Positions 1 through 7,717 of a stretch of 37,378 bases of DNA are shown piece by piece. Both the position numbers and the translations under genes were made by a program. This DNA comes from Halobacteriales archaeon QS_8_65_32 (GTDB lineage: Archaea; Halobacteriota; Halobacteria; Halobacteriales; Halococcaceae): assembly GCA_003022925.1 (NCBI GenBank), contig PXRY01000127.1, positions 1 through 37,378 on the forward strand, given 5' to 3'. The notes below the pieces were generated by a model. That model searched no databases, was not told where the DNA came from, and saw only the letters and a list, made by a program, of their open reading frames with translations. Each line of letters begins with the position of its first letter. Within the stretch, counting starts at the first letter, position 1.

Positions 1-29
1 CGTCCTTGCTCGTTTCTCGTGGTCGTCCG

Positions 30-201
30 TTAGATTGCTTGTTCCCGATCGATCCACCGGCGGAACGCCTCGAAGTCCTCTACCCCGACCTAATCGGCGA
101 TCTTCCGCAGCGTCCCGATCGAGATACTGTCATGCATCGGGACACTAACGATCCGTACCTCACCTGTGTCCGGGTTCTCGTGAGCGTAAGCGAACGAGAG
201 C
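30..201 (-). pseudogene. HicA-type toxin, C-terminal remnant
   Basis: Reverse-strand translation reads HENPDTGEV, then VPMHDSISIGTLRKIAD, then VGVEDFEAFRRWIDRE, the C-terminal half of the small HicA (YcfA-like) mRNA-interferase family, including the usual HD-rich VPMHD segment. A TAG at 90-92 interrupts the frame between IAD and VGV, where homologues usually carry Gln, so a CAG to TAG change is the simplest explanation. The N-terminal half, with the double-stranded-RNA-binding-like fold and the active His region, is missing. In its place, upstream on the reverse strand, is the hairpin cluster at 216-320. No HicB partner is visible; it could lie beyond the left edge. The family call is firm from the C-terminal motif, and loss of function is very likely. 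Confidence 0.75.
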
Positions 202-215
202 AGGGAGCGGTCGTT

Positions 216-320
216 CAAAAGACGCAAAGCGTCTTTTGTGATGTGGCAAAAACGCGGAGCGTTTTTGCTGTAAGCGGGAAATCGAAGATTTCCCGCAATG
301 ACGAGAGAGCTTCGCTCTCT
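216..320. repeat. Tandem array of four perfect triloop hairpins (array 1)
   Basis: Four perfect inverted repeats follow each other with 5-7 nt linkers. They lie at 216-238 (10 bp stem, loop aaa), 246-268 (10 bp, loop gga), 274-296 (10 bp, loop gaa) and 304-320 (7 bp, loop ttc). Every loop is exactly 3 nt. The stem sequences differ from each other completely, so this is not a repeated unit but a repeated shape. The array directly abuts the HicA remnant. The sequence before the first hairpin (tcgttc) and after it (tgatg) is also found around a hairpin in the array at 1657-1749. No protein-coding explanation is convincing. Confidence 0.8.
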
Positions 321-486
321 TGAACCACGGTGCTTACTTCGCCGGGGTTCGCTGAGCGCCCGGGGGCTTCCAAAGCGGTCCCAACAGCGCTCTCTTACAG
401 AGTTATAAGGCAAACACCACCCGCTGACGAACGAGCCGCCTGTCGCCGATCGTGCGTGCGACGCGAGTCGATTGCTTGTCGGTCGC

Positions 487-1527
487 TTACTCCGCAGCGT
501 TCGACTCGTAGGCGTCGAGCAGCGCCAACAGCTCCCGGTCGCGTTCGGCGTTGAGCTCGTCGAGGTCCCGATCACTCCAGTCGTAGATCCCTCGCCCGGT
601 CTTCGTCCCCAGGTTCCCCTCGCGCACGAGCGCTGAGAGCACCTTGTGAGGGTCGGTGCCTCGGTCGAGATCCGGGAGCAGGTACTCGGTGACGTCCGCC
701 TGAACGTCGAGGCCCGACTGGTCGACCTTCTCGAAGACGCCCGACGCCGGCAGCCGGAAGCCAAAGGTGCTCCTCGCGGCGCGATCGATGGTTTCTGCGT
801 CGGCAACGCCCCGGTCGAGCAGCGAGAACGCCTCGTAGGCCATCGCGAGCTGGAGGCGATTGCCGATGAATCCCCGGATATCGCGCTCGACGACGATCGG
901 GGTCTTCCCGATGCGTTCGAGCAGCGCGGTCGTCCGGTCGATCGTCTCGTTCGCCGTCCGCTCGCCGCGGATCACCTCGACGCCGGGGACGACATGGGCC
1001 GGGTTGAACCAGTGGGTGCCGACGACCCGCGAGGGATCGCTTACTGCTGTGCTGATCTCGGTGATCGACAGTCCTGATGTGTTGGTCGCGAGGATCGCCT
1101 CGGCCGGTGCGTGCTCGTCGAGGCGTGCGAAAGTCTCGCGTTTCAATTCGACGTCCTCGGGCACCGCTTCGGTGACAAGATCGCTTTCCGCGACGGCGCG
1201 CTCGAAGTCGCTCTCGCACCCGATCCGATCGGCGACCGACCGCGATTCGGTTTCGGTGAGCCGGCCGACTGCGGCGAGGCTATCGAGGCCGGAGCGGACG
1301 TTTCGCTTCGCGCGCTCGACGGCGTCGTCGTCGACATCGTAGAGCCGTACCTCACAGCCGCCGGTCGCGTACGCCAGCGCGATGCCGTAGCCCATTGTCC
1401 CCGCGCCGACCACCGACACGTCGTCGATGTCCCCAGCCCCGGCCTCGTCCTCGTCCCTGTTCCTGTTCATGTTCCCCTCCGTTTCGTTTCCCCCCGTTTC
1501 GGTCGCCGCGCTCGGCTCGGAACTCAT
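487..1527 (-). CDS. hbd: 3-hydroxyacyl-CoA dehydrogenase
   Basis: This 346-residue protein oxidises 3-hydroxyacyl-CoA to 3-ketoacyl-CoA with NAD, as in beta-oxidation or butanoate-type metabolism. The N-terminal Rossmann motif VVGAGTMGYGIA (about residues 40-51) is followed by the acidic residue of LYDVD that selects NAD. Later come the substrate motifs TNTSGLSI and GTHWFNPAHVVPGVEV with the catalytic His, and the C-terminal helical domain with FIGNRL and GRGIYDW. The length is somewhat above the usual 285-310 because of an acidic, Asn/Glu-rich N-terminal extension of about 35 residues; a second Met at residue 20 is a possible alternative start. A TATA-like aatatt about 28 nt before the first ATG supports the long start and a leaderless mRNA. 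The gene stands alone. Bacterial-type Hbd/PaaH is the closest named family. Confidence 0.93.
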   Translation of the reverse strand: MSSEPSAATETGGNETEGNMNRNRDEDEAGAGDIDDVSVVGAGTMGYGIALAYATGGCEVRLYDVDDDAVERAKRNVRSGLDSLAAVGRLTETESRSVADRIGCESDFERAVAESDLVTEAVPEDVELKRETFARLDEHAPAEAILATNTSGLSITEISTAVSDPSRVVGTHWFNPAHVVPGVEVIRGERTANETIDRTTALLERIGKTPIVVERDIRGFIGNRLQLAMAYEAFSLLDRGVADAETIDRAARSTFGFRLPASGVFEKVDQSGLDVQADVTEYLLPDLDRGTDPHKVLSALVREGNLGTKTGRGIYDWSDRDLDELNAERDRELLALLDAYESNAAE

Positions 1528-1549
1528 GGGGGCATTTTACCGGCCGATC

Positions 1550-1557
1550 GAATATTA
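1550..1557 (-). promoter_or_regulatory. TATA-like promoter of the 3-hydroxyacyl-CoA dehydrogenase gene
   Basis: On the reverse strand taatatt lies about 23-29 nt before the ATG at 1527, the spacing expected for an archaeal TATA box driving a leaderless transcript. Confidence 0.5.
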
Positions 1558-1607
1558 CCTTCGGCGCGTCGCCAGGGCAGTGTTGGGTTGATGCCAATAA
1601 GACGGAA

Positions 1608-1905
1608 GAGCGGGACAGAACGGCTCGAAAACCCCCGACACGCTCGGCTTCTGCTCACGGGCCGGAGGCCCGTTCGCATGGTCCGAGGGACCTTCGGTCC
1701 CTCGCTACCCGCGGCTCGCTGTCGTTCGAAAGGCGCTCCGCGCCTTTCGTGATGAGCGTGGGTCGACGAAGGACTCGCTCTGCTCGCCCTTCGAGCTCTC
1801 GTTCGCTCGCTGTGCTCGCTTACGAGAACGCCGAGCGGTCGGCCCTTTCAGTCCCGCCCTGCCGGCTGTTCGGCGAGCGATCGCGTCAGTCAACGCTGCC
1901 GTCAC
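1608..1905. repeat. Structured repeat, copy A (carries hairpin array 2)
   Basis: The left arm (1608-1647) and right arm (1831-1905) match, in order and orientation, the continuous segment at 19290-19398. Shared blocks are gagcgggacagaacgg, the tcgaaa...ccccc block, tttcagtcc and cggct.ttcggcgagc. The arms pair with each other: gcgggac at 1610-1616 with gtcccgc at 1851-1857, and cgctcgg at 1641-1647 with ccgagcg at 1831-1837. The whole would therefore fold into a long hairpin. Between the arms lie about 180 bases of further hairpins that copy B lacks. It may be a non-coding RNA or a non-autonomous mobile element; which strand would be transcribed is unknown. Apart from this repeat and two promoters, the stretch 1528-2024 holds no gene that I recognise. 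Confidence 0.65.
1657..1827. repeat. Hairpin array 2, inside structured repeat copy A
   Basis: Three perfect hairpins with 3-nt loops occur at 1657-1673 (7 bp stem), 1684-1704 (9 bp) and 1727-1749 (10 bp). They are followed by two looser ones with longer loops: cgaagg/ccttcg at 1767-1772 and 1788-1793, and tctcgt/acgaga at about 1797-1827. The hairpin at 1727 is preceded by tcgttc and followed by tgatg, exactly as the first hairpin of array 1 at 216-238, although its stem sequence is different. Confidence 0.7.
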
Positions 1906-1993
1906 CGAGAGCCGTACGAGTTCGCGGATCGAACGGGGCGCGCCGAGCGACGTCGGTTGCACATCGATAACTGATTATCCGGGTGAAGACCCT

Positions 1994-2000
1994 CTTATAC
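1994..2000 (+). promoter_or_regulatory. TATA-like promoter of the alcohol dehydrogenase gene
   Basis: The element cttatac lies 25-31 nt before the ATG at 2025. This fits leaderless archaeal transcription and argues for that ATG rather than the GTG at 1983. Confidence 0.55.
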
Positions 2001-2024
2001 ATGACATTCACAAGCTCATACGGG

Positions 2025-3086
2025 ATGCAAGCAGCAGTGCTAGAGAAGTACGCCGAACCGTTAGCGATCGAGGACGTCGACCGGCCGTCACCAGCCCCCG
2101 ATGGCGTCGTTGCCCACGTCGATGCCTGTGGCGTCTGTCGAAGCGACTGGCACGGCTGGGTCGGCAACTGGGAGTGGTTCGACTACAAACCGCCGCTCGG
2201 CCACGTCCTCGGTCACGAGCCCTCCGGGACCATCATCGAGGTCGGCACGGAGGTCGAGATGGTCGCCGAGGGCGATCACGTCGCGATCCCTTTCAACCTC
2301 GCGTGCGGGCGCTGTCACGAGTGTCGTACTGGCTACGAGAACTTCTGTGAGAACCACTTGGGGCTCGGCTTCCAGAAGGGCGCGCCGGGCGCGTTCGCCG
2401 AAGAAGTCCCGATCCCGAACGCCGATATCAACGCCGTGAAATTCCCCGAGAACGTCGATCCGGTCGAGGTCGCTGGGATGGGCTGTCGATACATGACGGC
2501 CTACCGGGGAATGGCACACAGGGCGGACGTGAGCCGCGGGGAGTACGTCGTCTACGGCCTGGGCGGGATCGGCCTGTCGGCGGTGCAGATCGCGAACGCC
2601 CTCGGCGGGAACGTCGTCGGTGTCGACCTCATGGACGAGAAACTCGACCTGGCCGCGGAGTTGGGCGCGGTCGAAACAGTCGACGCCAGCGTAGTCGAGG
2701 ACCCCGCGGCGGCAGTCGAGGCTATCACGAACGGCGGCGCACACGTCTCGCTCGACGCGCTCGGCATCGAGGAGACCTGTCGGAACGCGGTCCGCTCGCT
2801 GCGTCCCCGCGGCCGCCGCGTCCAGATCGGGCTGACGACACACGAACAGCACAGTTACAACTCCCTGCTGACCGACCTGATCGTCATGAACGAGTTCCAG
2901 GTCAACGGTTCGAGCAGGTTGGCGCCCGCGCGATACGGCGAGATGTTCCGGTTAGTCGAGGACGACAAGATCGATCCCGGTGCCGTCGTCACCGACCGGA
3001 TTGCCCTCGACGGGGTGAGCGACGAACTCGAAGCGATGACGGAGTACCGAACGGTCGGCATCCCCGTCGTCGACGAGTTCGCCTGA
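2025..3086 (+). CDS. Zinc-dependent alcohol dehydrogenase (MDR family)
   Basis: This 353-residue medium-chain dehydrogenase oxidises alcohols to aldehydes or ketones with NAD(P). The first catalytic zinc ligand is in CGVCRSDWHGWVG (about residue 35) and the second in GHEPSG (about residue 62). The structural-zinc lobe has four Cys, CGRCHECRTGYENFC. A Rossmann motif GLGGIGLSAVQIA is followed by Asp in VVGVDL, which favours NAD. Length is typical for the family. I chose ATG 2025 (MQAAVLEKY) over an in-frame GTG 14 codons upstream because homologues begin here and a TATA box is well placed. The aldehyde dehydrogenase remnant begins 4 nt after the stop, so the pair once formed an alcohol-to-acid operon. 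Substrate cannot be read from sequence. Confidence 0.93.
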   Translation: MQAAVLEKYAEPLAIEDVDRPSPAPDGVVAHVDACGVCRSDWHGWVGNWEWFDYKPPLGHVLGHEPSGTIIEVGTEVEMVAEGDHVAIPFNLACGRCHECRTGYENFCENHLGLGFQKGAPGAFAEEVPIPNADINAVKFPENVDPVEVAGMGCRYMTAYRGMAHRADVSRGEYVVYGLGGIGLSAVQIANALGGNVVGVDLMDEKLDLAAELGAVETVDASVVEDPAAAVEAITNGGAHVSLDALGIEETCRNAVRSLRPRGRRVQIGLTTHEQHSYNSLLTDLIVMNEFQVNGSSRLAPARYGEMFRLVEDDKIDPGAVVTDRIALDGVSDELEAMTEYRTVGIPVVDEFA

Positions 3087-3090
3087 AACG

Positions 3091-3962
3091 ATGGGAGGAC
3101 ACGCAGACGAGAAACGAACGGCGATCCGGCGGCGGCACGCGCGGGCGCGCGACCGCGTGCTTGATGGGCTGACAATCGCCCCAGTGATCGGCGGCAAACC
3201 AACCGAGGGCCGTGACTCCATGGAGACCGGCGAACCCACCGACACCGGCGATTCCGCGGAAGTCGGCGACACCACGGACACCGGCGGCACGGCCGAAACG
3301 ATCGCAACCCGCGATCCGGCGACCGGCGAGCCGATCACCGAGGTGCCGATCTGTGACGCCTTCTCGCGGGCGCTCGTCCACGAGGATATTTACGACGAGT
3401 TCGTCGAGCGCTTCGTCGCGAAATCCGAGTCGTACGTTCTCGGCGACCCGTTGAACGAGGCAACGACGATGGGACCGCTAACCACCGCGGAGGGGTTCGA
3501 GAACGTAACCGAGTATATCGGGATCGGCGAGCGGGAGGGGGCCACGCTCGAAACGGGCGGCGGCCGGCCGGACGACCCCGCGCTGGCCGACGGCCTGTTC
3601 GTCGAGCCGACGGTGTTCACCGGCGTCGACAACGACATGCGAGTCGCGAGCGAGTAGATATTCGGGCCGGTCCAAACCATCCAGATGTTCGGGAGCTACG
3701 AGGAGGCGATCGCGCTCGCGAACGACACCGAGTTCGGGCTAGCGGCCGGCATCGCTACCGAGTCGACCGACCTCGCACACGCCGCCGCGGCCGATATCGA
3801 CGCCGGGGTCGTCTACGTCAACGCCTACAGCCCGATCCGACCGGAAGGTCCTTCGGCGGGGTCAAGAAGTCGGGTATCGGCCGCGATCTCGGCGAGGCGG
3901 CATTGGCGCACTACCGGGAGACGAAGACGGTCTACGTCAACCTCGACGATCCGACGCTGTGA
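3091..3962 (+). pseudogene. Aldehyde dehydrogenase, deleted and frameshifted
   Basis: Only about 290 codons remain of a family normally near 500. The N-terminal part runs to TRDPATGEPITEVP and then jumps at about 3345-3352 straight to ICDAFSRALVHEDIYDEF, which begins around the catalytic Cys. The NAD-binding domain and the general-base Glu are missing. The remaining C-terminal part has an in-frame TAG at 3655-3657 in place of Glu before IFGPVQTI. A one-base loss near 3849 moves YSPIRPEG out of frame with FGGVKKSGIGRDLGE, and the gene ends ETKTVYVNLDDPTL at TGA 3960-3962. An acidic DTG-rich insert occupies about residues 38-67. It follows the alcohol dehydrogenase and was probably its operon partner. 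Three independent lesions make a sequencing error an unlikely explanation. Confidence 0.9.
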
Positions 3963-3974
3963 GGTCGTCCGGCT

Positions 3975-3992
3975 GGGACCGATTGCGGTCCC
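3975..3992. terminator. Possible hairpin terminator
   Basis: A 7-bp perfect stem gggaccg/cggtccc with a 4-nt loop lies 13 nt after the aldehyde dehydrogenase remnant. There is no strong T tract, so the call is weak. The rest of 3963-4341 holds no recognisable gene; it contains an A/T-rich patch at 4222-4229 that could be the promoter of the importer operon. Confidence 0.3.
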
Positions 3993-4325
3993 CGAGTCGA
4001 ACTCAATGGTCAGCCTCGACGACCGGTCTCGATAACTGAATCGAACGAACTGGAGAACTAGCACGGAGTCAACTAGGCCGCACGTAACGGTCGGTAGCCG
4101 ACGGTTTCGTCCCGTCGCTAACCAAAGGTAATCCTGCCAGTCCCGACCGTACTCGCGCACCGAGGGCACTGCTATGCCAGTGCCTCCGCGAGTGGGATAA
4201 GCATGCGATAGCAGGCATCGATTTTATTACTGACTGGCGTCGTGGTCGAGTGCTGTTCCGGTGCTCAGGTCGTGCGTTCTCGACCGACCGCCGACGCGGT
4301 GATCATTCGCTGTAGAACACGCTGC

Positions 4326-4331
4326 GAGGAG
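4326..4331 (+). promoter_or_regulatory. Ribosome binding site of the importer operon
   Basis: GAGGAG lies 10 nt before ATG 4342. Most haloarchaeal first genes are leaderless, so a good Shine-Dalgarno here suggests a transcript with a leader, perhaps from the ttttatta patch at 4222-4229. Confidence 0.45.
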
Positions 4332-4341
4332 CGATATAACG

Positions 4342-5301
4342 ATGAACACGACACGACGCGACTTCTTGAAACTCAGCGGCGGGGCGGCCGCGACCGCCGG
4401 GATGGGAGCAACGGCCGGGTGTACAGGCGTGATCAGCGGCGGTGGCGGCGGGAGCGTGACGGCAGTGATCGCCTCGTCGATGCAGTGGACCGAAGCCGAA
4501 CTCATGGGCTATCTCGGCTTCGAGACACTAAAGGCGAACAGCGACTTCGAGGTCAAAAACGAACTCGCTTTAGGCGGATCGAGTCAGGTGTTCCAGGCGC
4601 TCAAAAGCGGCGAGGTGGATTTTTACCATCTTTATACCGGGGGTGCGTTGCTGACGATTCCCCCGAAACACGAGGAGGTTCCGAGCAGCCCCCAGCGGGT
4701 GTACGAGATAGCGAAAAAGGACATGCAAGAACAACACGGACTCAGCTATCTCCAACGGGCGAATTTCAACAACACCTACGCGCTCGCCGCCCGTCCGCAG
4801 TGGCAACAGAAGACCGGCGTGAAGAACATTAGCGACTTTGCGAAGCACGTTAGCAGCGGCAACACGGACTTTACGGTCGTTCTCGGCCCTGAGTTCGCCC
4901 AGCGATCCGACGGCTGGCCGGGGATGACGAAGGCGTACGGCTTCGAAAGCGCGGCCGGACAGTTGAATATCAAGAAGATCGGCGCGGACCTGACCTACCA
5001 GACGATGGGGAAGGGCCAAGCCGACGTGGGAATGGTCTTTACGACCAACCCGCAGATCAAGAAGTACAACCTGGCGGTGTTGCCGGACGATCAGAACTTC
5101 TTCGCGCCGTACAACCCGGCACCGCTCGTCAACGGCGGGATAGTAAATGACAACCCTGCGATCAAAGAACCGCTCAACGCACCGATGAAGGCGCTGAACG
5201 ACGAGCAGAGAGTGATCGATCTGAACGCGAAGATCGCGATCGACGGCAAGGACGTTCAGACGGTTGCACAGAACTTCCTGAAGAGCGAAGGTATCATCTG
5301 A
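4342..5301 (+). CDS. Glycine betaine/choline-type ABC transporter, substrate-binding lipoprotein
   Basis: This 319-residue protein should capture a quaternary-amine osmoprotectant outside the cell and deliver it to the permeases encoded next. It begins with a Tat-type signal (TRRDFLKL) and a lipobox ending in TAGC at about residue 27, followed by a Gly-rich linker, so it is probably exported folded and lipid-anchored. The mature part fits the OpuAC/OsmF fold, with the family block VDFYHLYTGGALL around residue 95 and VGMVFTTNPQIKKYNLAVLPDDQNFF at about 235-260. The usual motif there is Y-T-G-T; here it is Y-T-G-G, so ligand preference may differ. It starts a four-gene operon, with the permease 4 nt downstream. 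Substrate is inferred from family and operon only. Confidence 0.88.
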   Translation: MNTTRRDFLKLSGGAAATAGMGATAGCTGVISGGGGGSVTAVIASSMQWTEAELMGYLGFETLKANSDFEVKNELALGGSSQVFQALKSGEVDFYHLYTGGALLTIPPKHEEVPSSPQRVYEIAKKDMQEQHGLSYLQRANFNNTYALAARPQWQQKTGVKNISDFAKHVSSGNTDFTVVLGPEFAQRSDGWPGMTKAYGFESAAGQLNIKKIGADLTYQTMGKGQADVGMVFTTNPQIKKYNLAVLPDDQNFFAPYNPAPLVNGGIVNDNPAIKEPLNAPMKALNDEQRVIDLNAKIAIDGKDVQTVAQNFLKSEGII

Positions 5302-5305
5302 ATCC

Positions 5306-6025
5306 ATGCTCTCGAGTTCGCCGGCCGGACCGATATCGCTCGCCGGTGGCTACGTTCGATTCGCCGCTGAGAACGCCGAAGCACTCGTCGAGTTACTGGT
5401 CGAACACTCCGTTATTACTGCCGAGACGGTCGTCATCGCAACGCCGCTCGCGATCGTGTTGGGCGTTGCGAGTACCTACAACGACCGACTGGCGACGGTC
5501 GTACTCTGGCTCGCCGGGATCGCGATGACGATCCCGAGCCTGGCGCTGTTCGGCCTCCTGATTCCCTTTCTGGGCATCGGAAGCCCGCCGGTCGTCTTCA
5601 CGCTCGTCCTTTATTCCCAACTACCGGTGATTCGCAACACGTACGTCGGCCTCACCGGCGTCGACGAGTCGATCACCGAAGCGGGTCGCGGGCTCGGAAT
5701 GACGCGCCGCCAGCGCCTCCGGCGCATCCAGATCCCAATCGCACTGCCGGTGATACTCGCTGGGGTACGAAACGCCGTCGTTATCGTAATCGGCGTCGCC
5801 ACGGTCGGGGCGTACATCGGTGCTGGGGGATTTGGCGATCTGATCTTCGACGGTATCAGACAAGGTAACGTCGAAGCGATCGTCGTCGCGACGATCGCGG
5901 TGTCGGTGTTCGCGCTGGCGGTCGACTACGGCCTCGCGACAATCGAACAGCTGCTCCGGCTCCGAAACGGCGACGACATCGAGCGAAAGACGAGTACACA
6001 GCTCGTCTGGAGGGTACTCGCGTGA
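5306..6025 (+). CDS. Osmoprotectant ABC transporter permease (OpuBB/OsmW type)
   Basis: The 239-residue inner-membrane permease has about five to six hydrophobic segments. The EAA-type loop that contacts the ATPase is visible as ITEAGRGLGMTRRQRLRRIQIPIALPVILAG (about residues 120-150). The conserved block VATVGAYIGAGGFGDLIF that follows is characteristic of the glycine betaine/choline (OpuB, ProW-like) permeases. It lies 4 nt after the binding protein and overlaps the start of the ATPase gene by 4 nt, so translation is probably coupled. Residues 1-60 include the periplasm-proximal helix and PLAIVLGVAS. Confidence 0.9.
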   Translation: MLSSSPAGPISLAGGYVRFAAENAEALVELLVEHSVITAETVVIATPLAIVLGVASTYNDRLATVVLWLAGIAMTIPSLALFGLLIPFLGIGSPPVVFTLVLYSQLPVIRNTYVGLTGVDESITEAGRGLGMTRRQRLRRIQIPIALPVILAGVRNAVVIVIGVATVGAYIGAGGFGDLIFDGIRQGNVEAIVVATIAVSVFALAVDYGLATIEQLLRLRNGDDIERKTSTQLVWRVLA

Positions 6026-7041
6026 TCGAATTCGAGAACGTCACCAAGACCTATCCCGACGGTACGACGGCGATCGAGAACGTCAGCTTCAGCGTCGAGG
6101 CGGGCACGACGACGGTGCTGGTCGGTCCCTCGGGCTGTGGGAAGACGACGACGATGAAGCTCGTCAACCGCCTCGAAGACCCGACCGACGGCACCGTCTC
6201 CGTTGACGGCACGGACAACCGGGAGTTAGACGAGATCGACCTCCGGCGCAACACCGGCTACGTAATCCAGGAGATCGGGCTGTTCGACCACCGGACGGTC
6301 GGGGAGAACATCGCGACGGTCCCCAAACTCGTCGGCTGGGACGACGAGCGCATCGACGAGCGCGTCAGGGAGTTGCTCGACCTGATGGACCTCTCACGGG
6401 GGTTTCGCGACCAGTACCCCTCGGAGTTGTCGGGCGGTCAGCGCCAGCGGGTCGGCGTTGCCCGCGCGCTGGCGGCCGATCCCGACGTCCTATTGATGGA
6501 CGAGCCCTTTGGCGCGCTCGATCCGATCACCCGCGATCGGCTCCAAAACGAGTTCCTCGACATCCAAGAACGCATCAACACCACGATCCTGTTCGTCACC
6601 CACGACATCGACGAAGCCCTCAAGATGGGTGATAGGATCGCCATCTTCGACGTCGGCGAAGTCGTCCAGTACGACACGCCCCAGGCGATCCTCGACGACC
6701 CGAAAAACGAGTTCGTCGCCGACTTCATCGGCGAGGACCGCTCGTTCAAGCGACTCGACATCACACCCGTCACGGAGGTGATGGGCCCCCCAGACGGCGA
6801 GTACGCCGCGGCTATCGACGGGAACACCGACGCGACCACCGCGACCGACGGGGGCAGCAGCTACGACGGCGAGGCCCTCTCGCCCGACGACAGCGTGAAG
6901 GCAGCGCTAGACCGGCTGTTGCGTTCGGACGCGCCGGCGTTGCCAGTCGTCGAGAACGGCGAGGTCATCGGCGTCGTCGCCGACGAACACATCAGGGCCT
7001 CGTTCGGTCGCCGGAGCGACGCCCGGCAGGGAGCGACCTGA
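6022..7041 (+). CDS. Osmoprotectant ABC transporter ATPase (OpuBA/ProV type) with C-terminal CBS motif
   Basis: The 339-residue ATPase powers the importer. It shows Walker A GPSGCGKTT (about residue 36), the Q-loop in YVIQEIGLF, signature LSGGQRQRVGVARAL, Walker B VLLMDEPFGALD and the switch His in FVTHDIDEALKMGD. The GTG start at 6022 overlaps the TGA of the preceding permease. After residue 240 an acidic linker leads to one CBS-like segment, DSVKAALDRLLRSDAPALPVVENGEVIGVV. Bacterial OpuA/OpuC ATPases normally carry two CBS motifs that sense ionic strength; only one is clear here. The final permease gene starts 1 nt after the stop. Confidence 0.92.
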   Translation: MIEFENVTKTYPDGTTAIENVSFSVEAGTTTVLVGPSGCGKTTTMKLVNRLEDPTDGTVSVDGTDNRELDEIDLRRNTGYVIQEIGLFDHRTVGENIATVPKLVGWDDERIDERVRELLDLMDLSRGFRDQYPSELSGGQRQRVGVARALAADPDVLLMDEPFGALDPITRDRLQNEFLDIQERINTTILFVTHDIDEALKMGDRIAIFDVGEVVQYDTPQAILDDPKNEFVADFIGEDRSFKRLDITPVTEVMGPPDGEYAAAIDGNTDATTATDGGSSYDGEALSPDDSVKAALDRLLRSDAPALPVVENGEVIGVVADEHIRASFGRRSDARQGAT

Positions 7042-7042
7042 G

Positions 7043-7717
7043 ATGGCGGGCGCGATCGGGACCTTCCTGGCAGGGATGCAGTACCTCTTTTCAAATCTCC
7101 CGGAGTTCTTCGATCTGCTACAACGCCACCTCGCGCTGGTGTTCGTCTCCGAAGCCGCGGCGATACTCATCGCGGTCCCGCTCGGGGTAGTAGCGGCCCG
7201 GTACGACCGCGCGAGGGGGCCGATCCTCTCGGTCGGCAACGTTGCACAGACCGTGCCGCCACTGGCCGTGCTTGCGCTGGCATTCCCGCTATTGGGGCTG
7301 GGGTATCGCCCGTCGGTCGTCGCACTGTTCGTCTACGCGCTGCTGCCGGTGTTGACGAACACGATCGCCGGCATCGAGAGCGTTAGCGAGAACACGATCG
7401 ATGCCGCCCGCGGAATGGGCATGACCGAGAACGAACGGCTCCGGGAGATCCAGTTGCCACTGGCACTGCCCGTTATCTTCGCGGGCATCCGGACGAGCAC
7501 CGTCATCAACGTCGGTACCGCTTATTTGGCCTTCTTTATCGGTGGCGGCGGACTCGGCTCGTGGGTTATCAGCGGCATCAACCTCTTCAATATGCCACAG
7601 GTGATGGCTGGAGCCGTCTCCGGCGCGCTGCTGGCGATCGTCCTCGACCTCGGACTGGCGGCCGTCGAAGGGCGACTCAGCGACAGCGGCGTCGAGATGA
7701 CCCAATCGACCGCGTGA
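7043..7717 (+). CDS. Osmoprotectant ABC transporter permease, second subunit
   Basis: This 224-residue membrane protein is paralogous to the permease at 5306-6025 and completes a heterodimeric channel. It has about five to six transmembrane segments, the EAA-type loop TIDAARGMGMTENERLREIQLPLALPVIFAG (about residues 113-143) and the family block NVGTAYLAFFIGGGGLGSWV. Order binding protein, permease, ATPase, permease matches the OsmF/OpuC type layout. It is the last gene of the operon. The 149 nt to the convergent zinc-ribbon gene contain no clear terminator. Confidence 0.9.
   Translation: MAGAIGTFLAGMQYLFSNLPEFFDLLQRHLALVFVSEAAAILIAVPLGVVAARYDRARGPILSVGNVAQTVPPLAVLALAFPLLGLGYRPSVVALFVYALLPVLTNTIAGIESVSENTIDAARGMGMTENERLREIQLPLALPVIFAGIRTSTVINVGTAYLAFFIGGGGLGSWVISGINLFNMPQVMAGAVSGALLAIVLDLGLAAVEGRLSDSGVEMTQSTA

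Noticed and set aside
3963-4341. tRNA-like arm suggested by gtccccgagtcgaactc.
   Set aside because: No acceptor stem or anticodon arm can be formed around it.
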